From assembly GCA_017163975.1 (NCBI GenBank), contig JAFFSR010000370.1, forward strand, positions 2,170,001-2,234,000: a stretch of DNA of 64,000 bases. Reading direction: 5' to 3'. Of this stretch, positions 22,985 to 35,099 are shown one piece after another (within the stretch, counting starts at the first letter, position 1; every line of letters begins with the position of its first letter). The position numbers were made by a program, and so were the translations under genes. The notes under the pieces were generated by a model. It was not told the origin of the DNA. It did no database searches and saw only the letters and a program-made list of their open reading frames with translations. This DNA comes from Anastatus disparis (lineage: Eukaryota; Arthropoda; Insecta; Hymenoptera; Eupelmidae).

Positions 22985-23138
22985 ATGAGATCATAATTAA
23001 TAAATGATGATATCAGTGAACATGTTTTTTCCAAAGATAATGTTACAGCTCAAGTACAAACTCTTTTGTGGAATGAAGATAAATTGTTGCATATGATACC
23101 TAGTAAAAATAATGTTCCAATGAGTGTACTATTTGATG
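22985..23138 (+). pseudogene. Helitron Rep N-terminal piece, left of the 5.9 kb insertion
   Basis: The frame reads NEDKLLHMIPSKNNVPMSVL then FDD, and is cut at 23138. It resumes at 29002 with DYAEELSFL. Helitron Rep proteins commonly have this LFDEHAEELSFP-like junction, so the two parts are one gene split by the insertion. Confidence 0.7.
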
Positions 23139-25477
23139 ACAGAGATTAGTAGAGATTGCCAATGCCGTGTTAACGAAACGTGCCGAATTCGATCATGACG
23201 ATCCTTGCGGCGCTTCTGGAACTATACGCGCAAAGCCCCTCCACGTCTACACGCGCGTAGAGAAGCAAGCGAGAGGGGAGGAGACAAACACACGAAACAC
23301 AAGGCTTCCAGTGGCGTAGGTAAACTTTCGGCAAACCCGCTTTAGCTTGTATTCGCCGCGATACTTTATAGCTTTATTTCAATGCGATTAACCCTCCCGA
23401 AAATTTTTTGATTAATTACATATTTTTATTTAAAACAGATACATATTTTAATAATAAAAATCATTAAAGTAATCAAACAAATAAATAATAATAAATAAAA
23501 TCTTTTGGGGGGCGTAACTTTTTATCCTCTTCAACAAACGAATGCGGTGGCTGTGGTCACTAAGTTTTTACGCACTTCACTCTCTACTTTTGCCAAGTTC
23601 AAACCTGATGATCCACCTATTTTTTTTTTTGTTTTATTTTTAAATATTATATATTTTTGTAATCAATTTTCATAGCGGAAAAAATAAAATAAAAAATTTA
23701 TTTAACATCTTAAATTCTATTTTATTTTAAAAATATAAAAAAATATATTTACAGATAGGGATAGAAAAAAGTTTTAATGTCAATATTACATTGCTATATA
23801 ACTTATATTAATATGAAATAAAAACTAATCTAGTTCTGTAATTTTTTCCTACTAAATATAGAAGATATTGAAGATTGAAAAAAAATTATTTCAAATTATA
23901 GTTGTTTTTTCATCCTCACTCAATTGCAAATAATAAAACCTTTTTTGTTCCTTAAAAAAAGGACCTTTTCTAAATTTATATAAATTTATGACATTTTTAA
24001 CTAATTTAATAAAAATAGAAAATAAATATAAATAATTCTAATTTTATTTTAGATAAGTAAAATAATAAATTTACCTGAAAAAATAAATAATTTTACGAAT
24101 TTAAACTTCATTGAAGCGTATTTTAAATAAAAATTACATTAAATATCATTAATATTTTTAAAAATTAGACTTTTTCTTCTTTCTTTTATTAAATATATTT
24201 TTATAATATTATCAATTATTATTTTCAAAACGAAAAAAAATGATTTAACAAACATAATAATATAAGTTCTTACAAGACATATTAAATAAAATTTTCGTTT
24301 TTACATTTTAAATAGCCTAAATTCTGTTAATCTCTCAAAAACTGGCATTTTTTAAACTTATATAGGAGCATGATAATATTGTTTTTAATTCATTTAATAA
24401 AAATTCATCATAAAATGTTGATAAACATCATTTTATTTTAGACACATAAAAGAATGAAAAAATGCTTTTATTAAAAGTATATCCTTTTAATATCAGTAAT
24501 ATAGTAATATAGTTTTATTGAATTAACTTAATATAAATTCATAATGTCGATAATTTGATTTAAGAAAAATGAAACTTCACGAAACCTTGCAAATTTCACA
24601 AAAGCGTGTTTTCAATGAAAATGACTTTAAATTTTATTTTATTTTTAAACATTGCCAAAAATTAAAAAAAAATAGATTTCAATGTTTTCTTTGTAATTAT
24701 TACAATGGTTCCAAACTTTGAACCATAATATGAAAAGCATTTAAAATTTTTTTCAGTTTGACAATTAATTAGGAAAAAATTTTATCCATGTTGTTAATTT
24801 TTAAAAATAGCAGTTTATGTATGAAGTACATATTTTTTTATGTTTTGACGTTTATTATATCTTTTTAAAGTATATTTTTTACTATTATTCAGGATAAATG
24901 TAATAAAATGCGTGAATACTTTATTTTTCATAAAAAAATGTATTTAAATACAATATTTCAAAAAACAATGATGAAATTTATCATTCAAATAAAAAAAATT
25001 TAATCATAAAAACGACGTGCAGCATGCAACGTATTTGTCCTTAAAATGCTAATTTTATTAATTTTGTTATTTAATAATGAAAATTGTTTAGATAATTAAA
25101 AAAAATTAAGTTTGGGGTAAGAAAGCGATAAAAATATGTAATTTGGTTTAAATAAAAAATGTACAATAGCTGTGTTAGCTAAGTTTTAGGGTACGTTGCA
25201 GCAATTAAATTTTTTAAGTTCAAATCTTATGCTTTGTCTTTTTTTAATATGCTTACAAATAAAATTTGTTACAATACAATAAGATAAATTTTTGACAAAA
25301 AGTATTAATCTACAATACAGCCATTTAAAATAAAATAACCGTTCTATGCAAGCATTTTCTAAGCATATGCTAATTAACGCTTTTTTCAATATAAAATTTT
25401 TAATTCAGACTTCCTGTTCTTTGCATTGCTAGTATAAAAAAATTGAAACTTTTTTGAAATCCCCAAACGCAGTTTAA

Positions 25478-25700
25478 CCCTTACAGTCACAGGAGCCAAT
25501 ATATCGGCTACCTAATTTTCTTTTTTTTTACCTCAATATTTTTGCAATATCATGCTTGATTCTTGGATTTTTTGTATTTTCAGATACACATAGCCTTACT
25601 ATTTATAATGCTGATGATATTTTATAAATTTATAACTATTAATTATTATTATAAACAAATACATACGAAAAAAGTGAATTGAATTGCATGACTGAAAGGG
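25478..25700. mobile_element. piggyBac-like MITE (TTAA, CCCTT ends)
   Basis: This 223-bp unit is bounded by TTAA (25474-25477 and 25701-25704) with ends CCCTTACAGTC and GACTGAAAGGG. CCCTT ends with TTAA targets are usual for piggyBac-type elements. It is nested inside the 5.86 kb element. Confidence 0.75.
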
Positions 25701-26439
25701 TTAATGCAGAATTTGGATCCAAATAATAATTTGAAATAAAAAGATTTTTTTATAAGAAATATTAGCAATCAAAATTTTAAAAACGTTTTTTTTTTAAATA
25801 TAAATTAATTTCTGAATTTGAATGTAATTAAAATTTTTACTAGATATTTAGTCTTCTCTTTTTAAATTCTTCTTTACTTTATAGATTTATTTTATATAAG
25901 TAATTTGTAAAATTAATTATTCTGACAGATTTTCTTTTATAATTGTAGCCAAAGCTCATTTATTTTGATTTTTATGAAGTAATAAAAACATTATTGTATT
26001 TTATATATTTTAAAGATAATACGTTTATAAATATAATTTATAAATAGATCAAATAAATTTATGCATAATATTTAAAAAGAATTGATAAAATATTAATTAA
26101 ACTTTAAACATAAATAAATTAAAAATGTACTTAAAAAGAGTATATTATTTGAAAATTTTTTAAAACCTTATGAGAAATATGTTTGATAATAGAAAATGTT
26201 AAATGGAAAGTATTAAAATATAATAATGAAGTAAAAATGTTTAAGACATTAATAATAAATCTAAAATATCATGAAATAAATAAATGTTCTTATTATGAAT
26301 AAAGTTCAAAATTTGGCAATTTTTAACGAAAGGGATAATATGTTTTGAATAAACATTATATAAAGTTTAAATATACAAGTAGAAATGGAGTAAAAAATTT
26401 ATTATATATTATATGCTAAAACTATTAACAAATATGTAA

Positions 26440-26660
26440 TAATTTTCAATCAAGCATAACTTTTTAACAGTATTGAGCTTTTTTAAGCTAATGTGGCTTA
26501 GATTAAAGTATTTAACTTGTACTTTTTTAATATTTAATACATTTTTCTGTAAGATTTTTAGTTGTCCGGTCATTCAAGTTCTTACAACTTCTTTTCATTA
26601 TATTATTGAAAAATATGTATAACTTTGTCTCTAAAATCTATTTAAACAAAAGAAAAAATA
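26440..26660. repeat. Worn fragment of a Harbinger-type MITE
   Basis: TAAAGTATTTAACTTGTACT, GTAAGATTTTTAGTTGTCCG and CAAGTTCTTACAAC resemble the right half of the element at 40588-41939 and the fragment at 52290-52572. Ends are not defined. Confidence 0.45.
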
Positions 26661-29001
26661 CGGGTTAATTTTTTTCATATCGAAGGTGGAGATGATCTTT
26701 TCTTATAAGTAGACTTTGATCATTAGTTATATATGAAAAAAATATTTATACTCAAGATATGATTGCCTAATTAATTATTACAAGTACTTTAAATGAACTT
26801 TGAGTTTAAAATTTCAAAATTTTTTTTTTCGGTATTATATTTGTTAGCAAAAATTTGTAGTATTGTAAGAATTTCAAATTTAGTAAATGTTTAGGTGCAA
26901 TATCAATATCATTAACATTTTATTTTAAAAAATACAACAAAATAACCTTTACTTTTACTAATTCTTTTATTTATTCTTTTATAATTCTTTTATTCATTTT
27001 AAGTTAAATTTTTGTTAAATCAATAAAAAATATAATAATAAAAATATTTAATTTACATATCTATAATAAACCATGTTAAACATATAATAAACAATTTGAA
27101 ATTGATTTTTTAAGATACATTTCATAATTCTTTAATATTTTTTAATTGGAAGAGATGTTTCCCTTTATCTGTCATTCTCAATATTTTTCTCATAAAGTTT
27201 CAAAGATTTAAAAATCATATCCATTTTGTTAATAGTCAGATAGCTCCTCCATCAGCTATAATTTGTTGTTTATTAAAAAGGCGGATAATCTTTTCAAACT
27301 TTAAATGGGTTTTTATTTTATATGTTATTATTGTAAATTTTCAAATAGCCTTGCCGATTTCTTTAAGATAATCTCGTCTAAAGTATAATCACTTTGGGTC
27401 TCAATAAACTGCTAATTAATAAAATCAGTATTGTTTGTTTATTTAAAATTCATATAATTTCAGCTTGAAGAACCGTTGAGTTCTTTATTATTAAAATACT
27501 AATTTGCATGACATCTTAAACCTTTTAAAGTAATTTTATTACAAAAAAAAGTAATTAACAGAACGAGCAGTCAGATGAGACGCAAATTAGTCATTTTTCC
27601 GAAAGAATTTTAATTTTTCTTAAATAATTAATCTCTGTGTAACTTAAATTTTATGTTTATGTAATTTTTGAAAAATTAAGATTTTTCATCTTTTAAATTT
27701 TGTAGCTGTTAAAATAGAATGTTATTTTTAAAAATTAATTTAAAAAAATGTTATCATGCCCCTATATAACTTTAGAAAATGTCACTTTTTAACGAACAAA
27801 AATAATTCAACCATTCAAAGTTTAGTCAAAATTTTGTTTAATAAGAACTGAAAATTATTCCGTTCGTGGAGAATTATCAATTTTTTTGTCTTAGAAATAA
27901 TAATTGATAATATTATAGAAATATATTTAATAAAAGAAAGAAGAAAAAGTCCAATTTTAAGAATATTAATGATATTCAATGTAATTTTTATTTAAAATGC
28001 GCTTTAATGAAGTTTAAATTCATAAAATTATTTATTTTTTCAGGTAAATTTATTATTTTACTTATCTAAAATAAAATTAGAATTATTTATATTTATTTTC
28101 TATTTTTATTAAATTAGTTAAAAATGTCATAAATTTATATAAATTTAGAAAAGTTCCTTTTTTTAAGGAACAAAAAAGGTTTTATTATTTGCAATTGGGT
28201 GAGAATGAAAAAACAACTATAATTTGAAATAATTTTTTTTTCAATCTTTAATATCTTCTATATTTAGTAAAAAAAAATTACAGAATTAGCTTAGTTTTTA
28301 TTTCATATTAATACAAGTTATATAGCCATGTAATATTGACATTAAAACTTTTTTCTATCCCCATCTGTAAATATATTTTTTTATATTTTTAAAATAAAAT
28401 AGAATTTAAGATGTTAAATAAATTTTTAATTTTATTTTTTCCGCTATGAAAATTGATTACAAAAATATATAATATTTAAAAATAAAACAAAAAAAAAATA
28501 GGTAGATCATCGGGTTTTAACTTGGCAAAAGTAGAGAGCGAGATGCGTAAAAACTTAGTGACCACAGCCACCGCATTCGTTTGTTAAAGAGGATAAAAAG
28601 TTACATATGTTCATTGCCCCCCAAAAGATTTTATTTATTATTATTTATTTGTTTGATTACTTTAATGATTTTTATTATTAAAATATGTATCTATTTTAAA
28701 TAAAACATGTAATTAATCAAAAAATTTTCGGGAGGGTTAATTGCATTGAAATAAAGCTATAAAGTATTGTGGCGAAAACAAGCTAAAGCGGGTTTGCCGT
28801 AAGTTTACCTACGCCACTGGAAGCCGCGTGTTTCGTGTGTTTGTCTCCTCCGCTCTCGCTTGCTTCTCTACGCGCGTGTAGACGTGGAGGTGCTTTGCGC
28901 GTATAGTTCGGGCATTTGTCCATGTGGCGGCAGTAGTTTACATTGTATTTTAACGGGCACGCTCTTGCCTATGCTCATTGTCAATCTCTACTTATCTCTG
29001 T

Positions 29002-30105
29002 TGATGACTATGCTGAAGAACTTTCTTTCTTAATATTTATGGTGGTCAGTTTAGAACATAAAGAGAGGAAACCCATGTTAGTCAATATATGCAAGCTACC
29101 AATGAACTCCGGTGGACCGATCGGCGTGGTACCGATCTATAACATTTTTGGTATGTGACTGTTAAGGTTATGAAATATCGTGTAAGTCAAAACGTTAATG
29201 TTCCTTTCAACACGTTCGTCATAACATTATAGTTACAAAAGAAAATATACAATCTGAAGATTATATTAATAATTGTATAGAAACTCATATTGCGTTTCTT
29301 CGCTGCATACCTAATCATGCTTTATATTGATCTGATCGTAAAAAAAATTGTTCGCAATGATTAGACAGGAGCACCAACTGCTTTTATGACTCTAAGTAGA
29401 AATGAAACTGGGCGGACCTATTTACTTAAATTAATGTATAATTTGAAAAATGATGGAGCCGTTATTTCTGACGAATTTTTAACAGGAATAAGTTACACAT
29501 ATAAAACTCAACTAGTTAATAAAGATGCTGTAACTTGTGCAATTTATTTCAACAAATTATTTAATTGTTTATTGAAAATTTACAAACGAAAAAAGGAGTC
29601 CATAAACTGCAAATTCGGTGCGCCATTCATGCCTTCAAGACAAGCAATGACTTTGATACATATTAAAGATACAAATTTAGATTTTCTCGAATAAGTTTTT
29701 AAGGATTATAAAAAACACAATTACTTTCATCAAATCTTCAAGAATGTGAGTTGAAAGATTTCCTAGATTCTAATACCCGTAATAATATTTTTTCTGATGA
29801 ACATTATTACAATATTACTCGTGTAGGTATGAATCGATCGAAATTGTTCTATCGACGAAAAGTGGCACAACTCTTTCAACCCATTTGTATTATATCATCT
29901 GAAATCTTACATGGATTTTCAAATCACTCAAGATAAATATTTGTGTGCAGCTTACGTTGTTGAGTATATTAATAAAAACAACAGAGCAATCAGAAATTTA
30001 CAAAAACATATAATCAAGATTATAGACAAACATTCAAAATTCGATGTAGTTGATATATTTAAGAAAAAAAGAGTTTTGATGTACTTCATTCTGTTGAAAT
30101 GCTAG
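29002..30105 (+). pseudogene. Helitron Rep domain, HUH motif missing
   Basis: Pieces in order are DYAEELSFL (29002), ELRWTDRRGTD (about 29105), VKVMKYRVSQNVNVPF, then an open part 29386-29694 with GAPTAFMTLSRNETG, KTQLVNKDAVTCAIYFNKLF and CKFGAPFMPSRQAMTL. Next come EHYYNITRVGMNRSKLFYRR and MDFQITQDKYLCAAYVVEYI (29911). In related Reps, the HUH endonuclease motif (HxH in a RGSPHAH context) lies between the VTCAIYF and CKFGAPF blocks. Here these blocks are only about 20 residues apart, so the catalytic motif is deleted. Stops and frameshifts also occur near 29230, 29340, 29695 and 29920. Confidence 0.75.
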
Positions 30106-30683
30106 CACAAGAAGCTGCTTGATATTTGCTCCGAGAGCTTATATTTAAATCATCAATAATATTTATTCATACACCAACCATATTTACTATGGGACGTCAG
30201 AGAATAAGAAAAACTATGAAAGAATTGAGTTCATTTGATGACGAATATATATGGAAAGAAAACTGGTTTGATAAATATGAAAAAAGACCAGAAGAACTCA
30301 ACGATGTTACATTAGTACAATTCTATGCTAAATATTACATAAATTCTAAAGGAGTTTGGGTTGAAAGACAGAAAATCAAAATTACTACATACAGAAAGTA
30401 TTATACGACTGATAATTTTAACGATCACAGACAAGAGATGGTTTTATTACATATTTCTTTCAGAAGTATAGAATACGATATTATTGCTGAAAATAAATTT
30501 ATTCAAATATATAAAGTCAATAAAGATTTGATTTTAGAACGTAGAAAAGAATTTGAGTCAAATTTAGACATAAGAAAAACATTACAAATTTGCAAACAGT
30601 TGTGTAGAAAAAATAAAGATGAAAACAAAAAGGAAGAATTACAAAGGCATGCCAATATTATGTTTGATATAGATCTCTACTAA
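30063..30683 (+). pseudogene. Helitron Rep-helicase linker region
   Basis: The frame reads SVEMLAQEAA, stop, YLLRELIFKSSIIFIHTPTI, RQRIRKTMKELSSFDDEY, WFDKYEKRPEELNDVTLVQF and a C-terminal LQICKQLCRKNKDENK before the TAA at 30683. In Helitron proteins this segment joins the Rep and PIF1-like helicase domains. An open stretch of 185 codons starting at 30126 survives, but upstream and downstream breaks make it part of a dead gene. Confidence 0.7.
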
Positions 30684-30716
30684 ACCTTATTACGTGACCC
30701 AAATTTTAACACTGAT

Positions 30717-31790
30717 TTGCAAAATGTAGCACTCAGCAAACTTGGATCTATTGCGAAAAAAAGGCAAAATTTTATGGATAGAGAACAATTTTACGAATTT
30801 ATGACAATTGCTAATGATGAACAAAAAGAACTTCTCATATATATTATTCATCATCTAATAACTCCAAATGAACAACCATTTGAGATTTTTTTCACTGGTC
30901 CAACTCTGCCGTGTTAAGTAAAAACTTACATAAGTGTAAAATAAATAAAAGTGATAGAGTGAAATAATATCAATTTTGTGCGATCCAATTTTTAATTTTT
31001 CAATACTTAAGTAATCTTTATTTCCTCATTTTTTAGCGAAAAATTTGAAACAACTTTTTTTTTATTCATTTAATGGGCCATTTTTTTTATCGAATCTATT
31101 GAAAGAAAAAATTTATTTTTCATCAAAATGTCACTTATGTAAGTTTTTACTTAACACGGCAGAACAGGTACTGGAAAGACTTTTGTTATTAGACTTATAA
31201 TGAAAATTTACAATAGATATAGCGATAATTATGGATACTGTAATGCTTACATAACTTGTGCTTCAACTGGTAAAGCAGCTGTAGTAATTGATGGCACCAC
31301 TGTTCATACAGCTCTTGAAATATCAATTTCAAAACTACTGCCTTTATCATCTGAAATTTTACATTTATACAGATCACTTTTTAGATTTGTAAAAGTACTA
31401 ATTATTGATAAAATAAGTATGATCAGTGTGGAACTATTGGTTAAAATCGATTTACGTTTAAAGAAAATTACTGGAAATCACAAGACAGATTTTGGTATAT
31501 AAAGCAGTAAAAACACGTATGCTCGTACCACGTTTGTGAAGAAAATCAAAATTTTTTAAACTTACTACAGTCATGAGGCAGGCTAATGTCTCCTTCTCTA
31601 AAGTACTTAGTGAGATAGGTAACCGTGATCCATTAGATCAGAATGAAATAGACCTTATTGAATCAAGATTTGTTACAAAAAAGATTCTGATCAATTTTGC
31701 TCTAATAAAGTTCAACTTTTTTCAAAAATTCCGATGTAGATGTTTGTAAAAATTCCATTTTACAACAATATGAAGTGTAACATGGCCCTA
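30717..31790 (+). pseudogene. Helitron PIF1-like helicase, P-loop split by a MITE
   Basis: The lead-in DREQFYEFMTIANDEQKELL runs to FFTGP, where the Walker A P-loop begins. A MITE occupies 30905-31163. The frame resumes with GTGKTFVIRLIMKIYN, ASTGKAAVVIDGTTVH (motif Ia region) and VLIIDKISMISVELL, the Walker B region, where the usual DE is DK. After a stop near 31500, the MRQANVSFSKVLSEIGNRDP block is readable, then the frame fades by about 31790. It is inactive by insertion, substitution and stops. Confidence 0.8.
30905..31163. mobile_element. 259-bp MITE in helicase P-loop codons
   Basis: Perfect terminal inverted repeats start TCTGCCGTGTTAAGTAAAAA and continue through CTTACATAAGTG on both ends. 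The flanks join as GGTCCAACAGGTACTGG (encoding GPTGTGK) if AC was duplicated. The short target duplication suggests a Tc1/mariner-like mover, though AC rather than TA is unusual. It has no coding capacity. Confidence 0.85.
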
Positions 31791-32376
31791 TTACTTAAAA
31801 CTTAATCTTATAATAAGGTAGTATATGCTGCAGAAGGAAGACATTGAATTAGCGCACGGTAAGAAAAGAGACAACGCCAGTCAACCTAAAACGAACCCCA
31901 AGCCACCAACACGAGATAAGAAATAAAATGAGAAAAATAGGATTTTTAAGATCCTAAGAAAGCACAACAAATTTTTGGGACCTTGAACCATTTCTTGCTT
32001 TCTTTTTGGCTTTCACAAATCATTTTATACTATTGAGAATGGAAAACAAAATTGAGGTTATTTTGCCTATCTTATTTCTGAGTACCCTTTGTTTTTTTTA
32101 TCCAGAGAGTTTCCATATCGTATAGTGACCTTAGGTTGGCGAGACATCATCTTTAGGGAAAAGAAATTTGTGATTTTGCTGATAAATAGCATGCAAAGCA
32201 TAATGAAATTTCAGGAAGATCGTAGATCAATGATACATCATCTCTTAGTAGAGGAAAGAGCAATTAATGATATTGGTGATGATTAAATTAGATTTACCCT
32301 TTTAGAAATTTTCAGCCTTCCAGTGATCTCAGATCGACAAGCAAATATCTCCTGATAAAGAATGTTAAAGTCCTAG
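31791..32376. other. Spacer with one unrecognised short frame
   Basis: An open frame of 65 codons (32089-32286) begins LSREFPYRIVTLGWRD and has no family I recognise. It may be a leftover of the Helitron or older DNA. Nothing else is visible. TAAAGTCCTAG precedes the BEL LTR. Confidence 0.35.
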
Positions 32377-32946
32377 TGTGCCGGGGGCCTTCACTCTGTC
32401 AATCTAGAACCGAGTGGCGGTGGGAAGCTAGGCAGAGGGCCTGAATACAAAGAAGCGAATAGGCAGAGTGGGAATGGAGTGTCGAGAGTCGGCTCATGTA
32501 TCCGTACTAAGGGAGGAGATAGCGTGGTCAGAGGGACGACGCTACCCATATAAATGAGGAGACAGCGCAGGGCGCGTCAGTCGTCTTTCAACCCTCTGCA
32601 AAGTAGACGCTTATTTTGGCGGGAAGTGCGCGTGGGTTTATCGGAGTACCGAAGTATGCGCGGCGGTCTTTAATACTTAGATGGTAGATTTGGTGGGAAA
32701 CGAGCATGGATTATTATAAGGCGTAGAAAAGTATCCGCGGGATCAATTAAGTTAATTACTTTTTAAATATAATAATTCTTCTTATTTTAATATCATTTTG
32801 TTATAACTTTTATTTAATACCAGGCCATTTTTTATTACCACGTTGAGTGAATAAATGTGTTTTGAGGCTGCAAGTTTTGTGTTAGTGTATAATTCAATTT
32901 GTGAATACCTGCCCAGCTCCTAATTATCTTGATATCGTCCTGAACA
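32377..32946 (+). repeat. BEL 5' LTR
   Basis: This is about 570 bases, closely matching the 3' LTR, from TGTGCCGGGGGCCTTCACTC to CGTCCTGAACA. Just after it, TTGTGGTGACGAAACCC may be the primer binding site. AATAAA occurs at about 32849 (GTGAATAAATG). Confidence 0.9.
32549..32583 (+). promoter_or_regulatory. LTR core promoter: TATA box and initiator
   Basis: TATAAA at 32549 is followed about 30 bases later by TCAGTC at 32577, which matches the arthropod initiator TCAGTY with correct spacing. The 3' LTR keeps the same layout (GATAAAAG at 38842, TCAGTC at 38872). Confidence 0.65.
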
Positions 32947-33091
32947 TTGTGGTGACGAAACCCAGAAATATATATGCTGGTAGGAGCTGGCAGAGACGTG
33001 TTTGAGGTGTGAACGAACTCTAAAAAGGAATCAAAAGTGCTATAACTTACAGTGAAAAAGAACATTAAAAGTAATAAGAAGATAATATACG

Positions 33092-34234
33092 ATGCCTAAA
33101 GTGGGAAGATGAAAGCGAACTCAAAGCGTGGCATCGCGGAGTGTCCAAGCAAGTTTTTCGGGTAAATTTCTGGAGGAGGCCAATCAACGCCCGCGAAGAG
33201 GTCTTGTCTCATTGAACCAGGAGGAAACGCCATTCCATTGGTGAACTTCTAAAGGAAAGAAAAGACACCAGCAAAGGTTGGCTCGACGTGGCAGTAGTAA
33301 GAAACTAGGTGAGTCAACGTTAAGTAACGCCATTATTGAAAACAAAAATGATAGCTACGATTCAAGCGAGGTAAATACGTCCCTAAAGCGTCAATTAGAA
33401 TTTGAAGTGGAGTCGCAACGTATAGCGGTTCGAAAGAGGGCCATAGACGAGCGCGAAAAACTAGAATCACAGCGTATAGATACCAAACTGGCAGCGCAAA
33501 TGCCTGAGGAATGCTTACCTCAACTGGTAGCAGGAACACCAAATTTCGATAAGCATTCTCGAAGAGCTCGAGAATCGCTGGTAGGTAACGACAGCGGGTC
33601 GACATCGAACGTGGAAATAAATCAATCCGAAATTGCTGAGGGCAATTCAACGGACCGGTTAATTAGTCGACCCACAACGAGAGACTTTTCAAACTATGAT
33701 GGTGATTGCTTAGAATGGTTGAGGTTTAAAGGAGCATACGAGTAGTCTACCATACTGGAGAAATACTCGGATCAAGGAAACGTAGCTCGGTTGGGTGGAA
33801 GCTTGAAAGGGAAAGCATACGAAGCTGTCGCGTCATTAATTATATCATCCCGCAGTGCGAAAGAGATCATGGAAACCTTAGAATTACGATTTGGAGATCC
33901 GGATGAGATTATTGAACGAGTGGTTAGCGAAATAAAAGAGTTGCCAAAAATTAACACAGGCCGAATTGATCTTGTCACCTTTGAAACTACCGTAAAGAAT
34001 AGTATCACAGTAATGCACACTTTGAAACATGAAGGACACCTACATAATCCACAATTAATTAATGTTATTGTAGGAAAGATGCCCTTAGCATTAATATATA
34101 ATTACAATCGATTTATAATCGAACACAGAAACAACACGTCGCGATTAGATATGGTAGCAGAATTTTTATATTCCGAAGCAGAAATGGCAGACCGGCACCT
34201 TCAGACCATCAATATCTACCCAAAATCCGGTTAG
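33092..34234 (+). pseudogene. BEL gag
   Basis: The probable start is the ATG at 33092 (MPKVGR), with in-frame stops after six codons and near 33239. The frame then stays open as RGSSKKLGESTLSNAI, VESQRIAVRKRAIDEREKLE (likely coiled coil) and TRDFSNYDGDCLEWLRFKGA until a TAG at 33743. It continues in another frame as LGGSLKGKAYEAVASLI, ETLELRFGDPDEIIERVV and a C-terminal YSEAEMADRHL. This is the BEL/Pao gag capsid-like region. It is disabled by stops. Confidence 0.8.
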
Positions 34235-34268
34235 CCGTAATAGTCCGGTAGAAAACGGCACCAAAAAC

Positions 34269-34886
34269 GTGGTTGGCAGATGTTACGGCGTAATATGCAC
34301 CGTGACAAAGCAAGCGATGGAAACTAATCTAATAAACAAAGACAGATTGACAGATCGATATCAATATTGCAATAAAGATAAACACACTGTCGCTGAATGC
34401 ACCGAGTTCTTAAGGCTAGCTGTATCGGACCGCTGGTCATGGGCCAGGGCAAATAAAATATGTTTCTTATGTTTGTCGAATACGCATTTTATAAGCAATT
34501 GTAAGGCCTCAGTTTGTGGAATAACAAACTGTCACAGACTCCATCACCCAATTTTGCATGAGCATACAAGAAGCCATGATAAAAGGCCTGCAGATGGTGG
34601 CTCTGAAAAGCTACATGAGTCACTCAACAAATCACTATTGAACGATAAAGGGAAGGAGATATGGCCATCACTGGTACATATCCTCTTGAAAATAATACCA
34701 GTAGTACTCAGAGGTCCATTAGTAGAACTCAAAGTGTACGCATTGTTGGACGAAGGATCCACGGTATCACTCATCGATGATGAGGTTGCAACTACTATTG
34801 GAGCCAAGGGGTGCGTGAAAAAGGTGGCCTTAACCAGTTCCAACGACGATGAAGGAGTTGAATACCGTGCACGCGAAATTAGTTGA
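34269..34886 (+). pseudogene. BEL zinc knuckle and protease
   Basis: Cysteine/histidine knuckles are CNKDKHTVAEC and CFLCLSNTHFISNC followed by CGITNCHRLHHPILH, usual between BEL gag and pol. The aspartic protease follows at about 34720: VELKVYALLDEGSTVSLIDD, where DEGST replaces the more common D(S/T)G, a variation typical for BEL/Pao. The frame stops at 34884 and a fragment continues to 35096. Confidence 0.75.
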
Positions 34887-35099
34887 ATTATTGCAGGAAA
34901 CGCGATGATACCCTATAAACTCACAGGTTTACTAGCAATAACGAACCTACAGCTTCTGAAGCGAACACTTACCCAGAACTCGATTGACAGGATTGCGTAT
35001 CGAAAAGATGTTACCGTAGATCCGTATTACAACGTAATACCATCATTGCTCATAGTTCAAGATTACTGCGATATGATAGTTTCTGGTAGTATCTAAAAC

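Larger units (their letters stand above)
23139..29001. mobile_element. 5.86 kb non-coding element with ~1.1-1.3 kb inverted ends
   Basis: The left end is ACAGAGATTAGTAGAGATTG and the right end is the reverse complement of ACAGAGATAAGTAGAGATTG. Both are flanked by TGATG (23134-23138 and 29002-29006), and removing one TGATG restores the Helitron Rep frame. After a divergent patch, the arms pair again from ACTATACGCGCAAAGC (about 23220 and 28895) for more than 1 kb. The pairing includes a GC-rich subterminal part (CCACGTCTACACGCGCG) and an AT-rich stretch to about 24420/27750. The interior is AT-rich and has no credible gene. A 5-bp duplication with such long ends does not fit a family I can name with confidence. 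Confidence 0.85.

Noticed and set aside
25186..25389. 67-codon frame inside the 5.86 kb element
   Set aside because: It is short, AT-driven and has no motif. I do not consider it a transposase.
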